Assembly: GCA_963931055.1 (NCBI GenBank)
Contig: OZ006987.1
Span: 1,550,001-1,614,000, forward strand
DNA from: Coprenecus sp949297365
GTDB taxonomy: Bacteria; Bacteroidota; Bacteroidia; Bacteroidales; UBA932
Direction: 5' to 3'
DNA length: 64,000 nucleotides
Positions 58,672 through 64,000 of the stretch are shown piece after piece; the first letter of the stretch is position 1; each line of letters begins with the position of its first letter. Both the position numbers and the translations under genes were made by a program. Under the pieces are notes generated by a model. The model searched no databases. It was not told the DNA's origin and saw only the letters and a program-made list of their open reading frames with translations.

Positions 58672-58727
58672 CAGTCCCGATTTTCGGGGTAAATGTAATT
58701 TTTAATTTTTAAACACTTTAAAGGTTT

Positions 58728-59003
58728 ATGGCAGAGTATCTTGCAGCAGACAAGAAGCAAGAGATTTTCGCTAAATACGGGAAGTCTAATACGGACACCG
58801 GCTCGGCAGAGAGTCAGATTGCTCTATTTTCCTACCGTATCGCTCACCTGACAGAACACCTTCGCAACAACAAGAAGGACTTCGGCACCCAGCGCGCCCT
58901 GCTCCGTCTTGTAGGTAAGAGGCGCCGCCTCCTGGATTACCTGAAGGAAAAGGATATTGAGAGATACAGGGAAATCGTCAAAGCGCTCAATTTGCGTAAA
59001 TAA
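58728..59003 (+). CDS. rpsO: 30S ribosomal protein S15
   Basis: A 91-residue small-subunit protein that binds 16S rRNA early in assembly. It has the expected sequence: 'YGKSNTDTGSAESQIALFSYRIAHLTEHL', split here as 'NTDTGSAESQIALFSYRIAH' and 'LRLVGKRRRLLDYLKEKD'. Full length. It is followed by a terminator-like hairpin and pnp, the common rpsO-pnp arrangement. Confidence 0.98.
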   Translation: MAEYLAADKKQEIFAKYGKSNTDTGSAESQIALFSYRIAHLTEHLRNNKKDFGTQRALLRLVGKRRRLLDYLKEKDIERYREIVKALNLRK

Positions 59004-59024
59004 GCTTTGGCGTTCGGAAGAAAC

Positions 59025-59061
59025 GGGGTTGTCTTTTAAGATACGGCAGCCCCTTTTTTCT
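59025..59061 (+). terminator. Terminator or attenuator between rpsO and pnp
   Basis: GGGGTTGTC (59025-59033) pairs with GGCAGCCCC (59045-59053) with G-T pairs, followed by TTTTTTCTT. Because pnp has no obvious promoter of its own, this may be a partial terminator. Confidence 0.8.
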
Positions 59062-59108
59062 TAGATGCAGACAGCTCTCATAACGGCAGACATCATTTAG
59101 AAGGAATT

Positions 59109-61355
59109 ATGAATATAATCAAGAAGACCATCACAATGGGTGATGGAACGATCGTTGAGATCGAGACCGGTAAGCTGGCCAAGCAGGCCGCCGGTTCTGT
59201 AGTCGTTAAGGTCGGCGGCATGATGCTGCTGGCCACAGTCACATGTGCCAAGGACGCGAAGGAGGACGTGGACTTCATGCCTCTGTCAGTGGAGTACAAG
59301 GAGAAATATGCCGCAGCAGGCCGTTATCCCGGCGGATTCCTCAAGAGGGAGGGACGCGCCTCGGATTCCGAGATTCTGGTGGCACGTCTGGTGGACAGGG
59401 CCCTGCGTCCGCTGTTCCCCGATGATTTCCACGCCGAGGTGTTCGTCAATGTCATCATGATATCGGCAGACAAGGTCAATATGCCGGACAGTTATGCCGG
59501 TCTTGCGGCTTCCGCAGCTCTGGCAGTGAGCGATATCCCCTGGCACGGACCTATCTCCGAGGTAAGGGTTGCGCGTATCGACGGACAGTTTGTGATCAAC
59601 CCTACGTTTGACGTGGTGGACAAGGCCGACATGGAGCTTATAGTCGCAGCTACAGAGGAAAATATAATGATGGTCGAGGGAGAGATGAAGGAGGTGAGCG
59701 AGAAGGAGATGCTCGACGCTATCAAGTTTGCCCACGAGGCTATCAAGGAGCAGTGCCGTGTGCAGAAGGAGATGATGGTGGAGACCGGAAAGGTGGAGAA
59801 GAAGGCTTACTGCCACGAGGTCAATGACGAGGATCTGCGCAAGGCGGTTCACGACTACTGCTACGACAAGTGCTACGCCATCGCCAAGAGCGGTCTGGCA
59901 AAGCACGAGCGTGAGGACGCATTCGACGCTCTGAAAGAGGAGTTCATGGAGACCATTCCCGAGGAGGAGAGGGAGGACAAGACCATGATGGTCAACAGAT
60001 ATTACGGTGCGGTGGAGAAAGAGGCCATGCGCCGCATGATTATCGACGAGGGAGTACGCCTCGACGGCAGGACCACCACTCAGATCCGTCCGATCTGGTG
60101 CGAGGTGGGCTATCTGCCCGGAGCGCACGGCTCGGCTATCTTCACCCGTGGCGAGACCCAGTCCCTGTCAACTGTGACCCTCGGAACCAAGATGGATATG
60201 AAAGAGCTGGACGAGGTGCTGGTACAGGGTACGCAGCAGTTTGTCCTCCACTATAACTTCCCTCCTTTCGCAACGGGAGAGGCCAAGCCTCAGAGAGGTG
60301 TGGGCCGTCGTGAGATCGGTCACGGTAACCTGGCCTGGAGGGCCTTGAAGCCGGTAGTGCCTGTAGGAGACGAGAATCCCTACGCTGTCCGCGTGGTGTC
60401 CGATATCCTCGAGTCCAACGGTTCGTCATCCATGGCTACAGTCTGCGCGGGTACCCTCGCCCTTATGGACTGCGGTGTCAAGATTAAGAAGCCGGTGTCC
60501 GGTATTGCAATGGGTCTTATCTCCGACGAGAAGACCGGCAAGTTCGTGGTGCTCTCCGATATCCTCGGAGATGAGGACCACCTCGGCGACATGGACTTCA
60601 AGGTGACGGGAACCAAGGACGGCATTACTGCTACCCAGATGGATATCAAGGTGGACGGACTTCCCTACGAGGTGCTGGAGCAGGCTCTGGCCCAGGCTAA
60701 GGAGGGACGCGCGCATATCATGGGTGAGATGATGAAGACCATCTCCGAGCCCCGTGCCGAGTATCGCCCCAATGTACCCCGTATCGTTCAGATTATCATC
60801 CCCGGAGAGTTTATCGGAGCTGTTATCGGTACTGGTGGAAAGGTTATTCAGGATATTCAGAAGACAACCGGCACCACTATTACTATCACTGAGGAGGGAG
60901 ACAAGGGTATCGTGGACATCTTCGGCGAAAACAAGGATGCCATGGACGCCGCACTGGCCCGCATCAAAGCCATCACAACCGTGCCTGAAGTCGGCGAGAC
61001 TTATCACGGTAAGGTGGTGTCCATCCTCGAGTTCGGTGCATTCGTAGAGATACTGCCCGGCAAGGAAGGCCTGCTGCATATCTCCGAGCTGGACTACAAG
61101 AAAGTGGACAAGGTTGAGGACGTGCTTCAGGTCGGTGACGAGGTGGATGTCAAGCTCCTCGAGATCGACGAGAAGACCGGTAAGATGAGGCTGTCCCGCA
61201 GGGCGCTTCTGCCCGCTCCCGAGGGCTGGGTGGAGCACGAGCGCAAGCCCAGGCTCAACGGCGGTAACGGAGGCGGACGCGGTGGACGCGACCGTGACCG
61301 TGGAGACCGCGGAAGAGGTCCCCGCCGTGACGGCGACAAAGGCCCCCGCAGGTAG
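59109..61355 (+). CDS. pnp: Polynucleotide phosphorylase
   Basis: A 748-residue 3'-5' exoribonuclease that degrades mRNA with phosphate. Two RNase PH-like domains are visible: the first starts 'MNIIKKTITMGDGTIVEIET', the second holds 'RGETQSLSTVTLGT' and 'MDIKVDGLPYEVL'. A KH domain ('PGEFIGAVIGTGGKVIQDIQ') and an S1 domain ('YHGKVVSILEFGAFVEILPG') follow. The last ~30 residues are an Arg/Gly/Asp-rich tail ('GGNGGGRGGRDRDRGDRGRG'). The tail is not part of the basic family core; it may add RNA binding or phase behaviour (inference). Confidence 0.97.
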   Translation: MNIIKKTITMGDGTIVEIETGKLAKQAAGSVVVKVGGMMLLATVTCAKDAKEDVDFMPLSVEYKEKYAAAGRYPGGFLKREGRASDSEILVARLVDRALRPLFPDDFHAEVFVNVIMISADKVNMPDSYAGLAASAALAVSDIPWHGPISEVRVARIDGQFVINPTFDVVDKADMELIVAATEENIMMVEGEMKEVSEKEMLDAIKFAHEAIKEQCRVQKEMMVETGKVEKKAYCHEVNDEDLRKAVHDYCYDKCYAIAKSGLAKHEREDAFDALKEEFMETIPEEEREDKTMMVNRYYGAVEKEAMRRMIIDEGVRLDGRTTTQIRPIWCEVGYLPGAHGSAIFTRGETQSLSTVTLGTKMDMKELDEVLVQGTQQFVLHYNFPPFATGEAKPQRGVGRREIGHGNLAWRALKPVVPVGDENPYAVRVVSDILESNGSSSMATVCAGTLALMDCGVKIKKPVSGIAMGLISDEKTGKFVVLSDILGDEDHLGDMDFKVTGTKDGITATQMDIKVDGLPYEVLEQALAQAKEGRAHIMGEMMKTISEPRAEYRPNVPRIVQIIIPGEFIGAVIGTGGKVIQDIQKTTGTTITITEEGDKGIVDIFGENKDAMDAALARIKAITTVPEVGETYHGKVVSILEFGAFVEILPGKEGLLHISELDYKKVDKVEDVLQVGDEVDVKLLEIDEKTGKMRLSRRALLPAPEGWVEHERKPRLNGGNGGGRGGRDRDRGDRGRGPRRDGDKGPRR

Positions 61356-61384
61356 TCCGGTATCAGAATCCGATACAATATCAG

Positions 61385-61422
61385 GCGTGTGTTTCCCTTT
61401 CCGGGGCGGCACACGCTTTTTT
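61385..61422 (+). terminator. Rho-independent terminator after pnp
   Basis: GCGTGTG (61385-61391) and CACACGC (61410-61416) pair perfectly, followed by TTTTTT. The 18-nt loop contains CCGGGG. It starts 30 bp after the pnp stop. Confidence 0.85.
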
Positions 61423-61460
61423 CATGCCATCATCCCCTCGTCCTCCAACGTCCTTGCATT

Positions 61461-61682
61461 TTACCCCGCCACCTTCCCAGCCACTTCTTCCCCTAATTTC
61501 ATCACCGCATCTTCCTCGGCTGTCACTCCTAACCATGAAGCACCACTGTAATTGCTAATTTCTTGATGCTCAAGAAGATGCTCCGAGGCTAGCGGCCCTA
61601 TGCCTTGAAAAAACAGGCCATAAAGCAAGGTGTTGTTCATCAAAGCATTATGACTCAGCTGTTTGCGGTTTCGGAGGGTGCT
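61461..61682 (-). other. Possible gene remnant between pnp and the RAYT gene
   Basis: A minus-strand frame of 74 codons without good start or ribosome site. It reads 'LRNRKQLSHNALMNNTLLYG', 'GPLASEHLLEHQEISNYSG' and 'KLGEEVAGKVAG'. The composition is protein-like, but I recognise no family. It could be the 3' end of a lost gene. The rest of the 61423-61819 stretch is A/T-rich with nothing else I can name. Confidence 0.25.
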
Positions 61683-61819
61683 TCATGGTGGAGGACTGCT
61701 AGGTGCCGGAAATGCTTGTTGACATGGGAAACACTTCTAAATAACCATTTCTGTAAACTTTTGATATTCATTTTATTAAATTAATTTGCAGCCTGCTGGA
61801 TTATTGTTAGCTTTGCCAT

Positions 61820-62692
61820 ATGAGAGATTGTTGGCATATCTGCACGAGGGGGTTGGAGAATGAGGTTATCTTCAAGAGTGACGAGGACTTTATCTACGGG
61901 ATGAACGGGGTCGCTGTGTTTGCGTTGATATATGACTTGAAGATACTGGCGTTCTGTCTAATGGATAATCATGTGCATTTTGTGGTTCAAGGCAGCCGGG
62001 ATGCGTGTATAAAGTTTATCAGATATTATAAGCGGAGACTTTCTGTCCTGGCAGATATGACTGTGGCGGATGAGTGTCTTAAGAAGATTGACGATGAGGA
62101 GTATCTTAAGAGGGTGATTGCATACGTGCTCCGTAATCCGATGTCTGCCGGTCTGGATGCTTTCCCGGTCACTTATCGCTGGGGTTCAGGTGTCTTGTAT
62201 TTCAACGGTATGTATCACAGTCAGGAGAAGGTCTCAGTGGCCGATGTAGGTAGGAAAGAATTGAGGAAGATACTGGGTACTAGGGTAGTGTTGCCTGATA
62301 ATTACCGCCTGACACGGGATATGTGCGTGGATCCGGCATGTTATGTCGATTACAGGGCTGTTGAGGAACTGTACAGGTCTCCTGCCCGTATGATGTTCTA
62401 TATGTCGCGCAACGAGGATATGGAGATGGAACTGGCTTCCGGTATTCTGGACAGACATCGTTACGGAGATAAGGAGCTGCGTGGAGTCGTAATACAGATG
62501 TGCCGTGAGATGTTCCAGTCGGATTCGCCGGAAAGTTTGTGTGTAGAGGACAGGTATCGTCTGGCGGATGCATTGCGCAGGAAATATGGGCTCAGTGTCA
62601 GTCAGCTGGCGCGTCTTACGATGGCCGACCGGAAGATTCTGGCGTCAGTTCTGCTCAAGAGACATTCGGGCCATTCATTGACAGCTAAGTAG
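61820..62692 (+). CDS. REP-associated tyrosine transposase-like protein (Y1_Tnp, IS200-like)
   Basis: A 290-residue HUH-type protein. The first ~130 residues form the Y1 transposase domain: 'DCWHICTRGLENEVIF', the HUH pair in 'MDNHVHFVV' (H51, H53) and tyrosines in 'FIRYYKRRL' (Y69/Y70), one of which could be the nucleophile, then 'RVIAYVLRNPMSAGL'. The extra C-terminal ~150 residues include a helical region 'KYGLSVSQLARLTMADRKI' that resembles the helix-turn-helix tail of some RAYT proteins. It is a single gene without insertion-sequence ends. Twin palindromic elements lie 280-430 bp downstream and might be its targets. It seems intact. Confidence 0.82.
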   Translation: MRDCWHICTRGLENEVIFKSDEDFIYGMNGVAVFALIYDLKILAFCLMDNHVHFVVQGSRDACIKFIRYYKRRLSVLADMTVADECLKKIDDEEYLKRVIAYVLRNPMSAGLDAFPVTYRWGSGVLYFNGMYHSQEKVSVADVGRKELRKILGTRVVLPDNYRLTRDMCVDPACYVDYRAVEELYRSPARMMFYMSRNEDMEMELASGILDRHRYGDKELRGVVIQMCREMFQSDSPESLCVEDRYRLADALRRKYGLSVSQLARLTMADRKILASVLLKRHSGHSLTAK

Positions 62693-62975
62693 TGTCGCGC
62701 TTGGTTCAGGACAAAGCGACTCATAAGTCAAACATGAATCTGTCGGAGAGTAGTCCATGGTACTTTTATCTGTGGAGGATGGAGTCGTGAGCAAACCATG
62801 AAGCCTTGGTCTTAATGTTAAAAGGTTGATTTACAGTAATTTTTGAATATGAGAGGTGCGCTATGGCCGTTTTTTTCAGACCATAGGGGAGAGGTGTGTG
62901 ATGTATTTGTCTGATAGATAGCGTGTTGGAGTTCTGGTGGGTGCTTTATGGTTGGCGCAGAATGGCTGTGTGATG
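62693..62975. other. Non-coding stretch after the RAYT gene
   Basis: No supportable gene. A hairpin formed by GTCGC/GCGAC lies right after the stop (62695-62721), and CTATGG/CCATAG around a T-run is at 62862-62886. Both are short. Together with the twin palindromes beyond it, this is a 419-bp gene-free stretch. Confidence 0.5.
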
Positions 62976-63018
62976 GGAAAGTGCCTTGGATTCCTGGGAA
63001 ATCGGTTCACTTTCCCGG
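62976..63018. repeat. Palindromic element, copy A
   Basis: GGAAAGTGCC (62976-62985), 18-bp spacer, GGTTCACTTTCCCGG (63004-63018). GGGAAAGTG and CACTTTCCC pair as a 9-bp stem. Copy B, 105 bp further, has the same arms and spacer length but different spacer sequence. Confidence 0.75.
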
Positions 63019-63080
63019 TAGGGGATGGACGAGGGGCTGCCAGAAGGAGATGTAGAGTTGATTGCGCGAATTTCTTCGGA

Positions 63081-63123
63081 GGAAAGTGCCGCAAAATAGT
63101 ACGATAATGGTTCACTTTCCCGG
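63081..63123. repeat. Palindromic element, copy B
   Basis: GGAAAGTGCC (63081-63090), 18-bp spacer, GGTTCACTTTCCCGG (63109-63123). It overlaps the last codons and the stop of the radical SAM gene on the minus strand, where it encodes 'SPGK'. It could also act as that gene's transcript end. Confidence 0.75.
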
Positions 63124-64000
63124 AGAGATTGGGGCAGAGGGTTGGTAAAGGCGGCCCTGAAAGGTGTTGCGGGCTTCGAGGCGCTGTTCGAGGAGGCGGA
63201 TGAGTTCGGTGTTGCGGATCAGGCCCCAGGGAGTGGAGTTGACAAAGCGCGGGGGGACTTCGCCGGCGAAGCGCTCGATGTAGAGGTCGGGCCGCAGGCG
63301 TTCCAGCAGGTCGGCGATGAAGTCCAGGTATCCGTCCAGGGTGAATGTGACGAAGTCCGACGGGCAGGAGGCGAACTCACGCTCCATGGCCGTGCCGCGT
63401 ACTATCTGGAGCTGGTGGAACTTGACCGAGTGCAGCGGCAGCTTATTAATAATAGGTGCGTAGGCCAGCATATCCTCTGTCGATTCTCCGGGAAGGCCGA
63501 AGATGAAGTGCGCTCCCTGAGTGAGTCCGCGCGAGGCTGTCATCTCCACGGCCCGGACGGCATCAGCGAATGTGTGCCCCCGGTTGATGCGCCGTAGAGT
63601 GCGGTCGTAGCAGGACTCTATGCCGTATTCGAGAATGACGATGTGTCCCTGCCCGGCTAATGAGGCAAGGTAGTCCAGTTTCTCAGCGTCCACACAGTCA
63701 GGTCTGGTGCCTATGACGATGCCGGCCACAAGCGGATGCGACAACGCTTCCTCGTATATGGAGCGCAGTCTGTCCAGCGGAGCATAGGTGTTGGAATAAG
63801 GCTGGAAGTAAGCGAGGAACTTCTCCGCTTTACGGTAACGGACCCGGTGGAACTTGATGCCCTCGTCTATCTGCTCGTGGATAGGTATGCCGGCGGTGCT
63901 GTAGCCGGGATGGAAGGCGGCATTGTCACAGTAGGTGCAGCCACCGGTGCCGGCCAGGCCGTCACGGTTGGGGCAGGTGAAGCCGGCATCCACCACGACT
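63112..64000 (-). CDS. TIGR01212-family radical SAM protein (5' end outside window)
   Basis: The visible ~295 residues are nearly the whole of a radical SAM protein of the TIGR01212 (YhcC-like) group. The cluster motif is in 'CPNRDGLAGTGGCTYCDN', typical of this group. Further strings: 'YSNTYAPLDRLRSIYEEAL', 'GTRPDCVDAEKLDYLASL', 'EYGIESCYDRTLRRINRGH' and 'THFIFGLPGE'-like 'AHFIFGLPGESTEDML'. A substrate has not been established for most of the family, though a role in tRNA or protein modification is suspected. The first ~10-15 residues lie beyond position 64000; the GTG at 63996 is not the start. The stop is inside palindromic element copy B. Confidence 0.92.
   Translation of the reverse strand, partial: VVVDAGFTCPNRDGLAGTGGCTYCDNAAFHPGYSTAGIPIHEQIDEGIKFHRVRYRKAEKFLAYFQPYSNTYAPLDRLRSIYEEALSHPLVAGIVIGTRPDCVDAEKLDYLASLAGQGHIVILEYGIESCYDRTLRRINRGHTFADAVRAVEMTASRGLTQGAHFIFGLPGESTEDMLAYAPIINKLPLHSVKFHQLQIVRGTAMEREFASCPSDFVTFTLDGYLDFIADLLERLRPDLYIERFAGEVPPRFVNSTPWGLIRNTELIRLLEQRLEARNTFQGRLYQPSAPISPGK

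Noticed and set aside
60426..61412. Minus-strand frame of 328 codons across pnp
   Set aside because: Shadow frame over the conserved KH and S1 domains of pnp.
62876..63115. Minus-strand frame of 79 codons after the RAYT gene
   Set aside because: It spans both palindromic elements, is Pro/His/Thr-rich and looks like a translation of non-coding DNA.
61820..63123. Complete IS200-like insertion sequence
   Set aside because: No insertion-sequence ends or TnpB gene are seen, and the protein has the longer C-terminus of RAYT proteins, so a domesticated transposase fits better.

Overview
The window looks like a chromosomal segment of a gut- or rumen-type member of Bacteroidales (Bacteroidota). The evidence is as follows. 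Many genes are preceded by the Bacteroidota -7 element TAnnTTTG rather than a sigma70 -10 box. There are many SPII lipoproteins with BACON and fibronectin-like domains. An Omp28-like protein, a TIGR01212 radical SAM protein and an Rnf operon headed by an RseC-like gene are present. Thi4 carries His where yeast has the suicide Cys, which fits an anaerobe. The genus cannot be fixed from the sequence alone. The left edge cuts an AraC-type regulator and the right edge cuts a radical SAM gene.

Layout. 1-4.0 kb: tail of an AraC regulator, a palindrome flanked by direct repeats, a BACON/Fn3-like lipoprotein and an Omp28-like lipoprotein. 4.3-13.2 kb (minus strand): an AlbA/Schlafen-type protein with a 12-bp repeat, two tandem POT peptide transporters, and an operon of SIMPL protein, an S26-like/GH5 fusion and a porin. 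13.2-21 kb (plus): HELTH membrane protein, S9 peptidase, threonine dehydrogenase, barrel protein, lipoprotein, tgt and an LptF/G permease. 21-30 kb: alaS, an unusual LptF/G-Fmt fusion, thiamine pyrophosphokinase, a BASS-like transporter and two M23 peptidases. 29.8-41 kb: one long co-directional run of MerR, Nif3-like, zinc-ribbon coiled coil, class III aminotransferase, dnaB, DUF3108, RseC-like, rnfBCDGEA and TPR, meeting a convergent TrmH-type gene. 41.6-53.7 kb: accessory lipoprotein region with glyA, two thiD copies flanking three lipoproteins, a collapsed regulator/lipoprotein module, a ThiE/TenI-like gene and another lipoprotein. 53.9-57.2 kb (minus): thiE-thiC-thi4 under a TPP riboswitch. 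57.3-61.4 kb: barrel protein, YgjP-type metallopeptidase, rpsO and pnp. 61.4-64 kb: a RAYT/Y1 transposase, twin palindromic elements and the radical SAM gene.

How the genes work together. Thiamine metabolism is spread over five places: the thiE-thiC-thi4 operon, two thiD genes, a second ThiE-like gene and thiN. The HMP branch is thiC/thiD, the thiazole branch is Thi4 (no thiG, thiH, thiS or thiF is seen here), coupling is thiE, and thiN makes TPP. The Rnf genes encode a complete six-subunit ferredoxin:NAD+ oxidoreductase ion pump. The two LptF/G permeases around alaS could together form the LPS-export permease pair.

The most unusual items are the LptF/G-Fmt fusion, the S26-like/GH5 fusion whose peptidase half lacks the expected Ser, the thiD-flanked lipoprotein cassette with the nearby collapsed module, a promoter built from a 14-bp tandem repeat, and two identically spaced palindromic elements beside the RAYT transposase. 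I found no rRNA, tRNA, CRISPR array or complete insertion sequence by reading.
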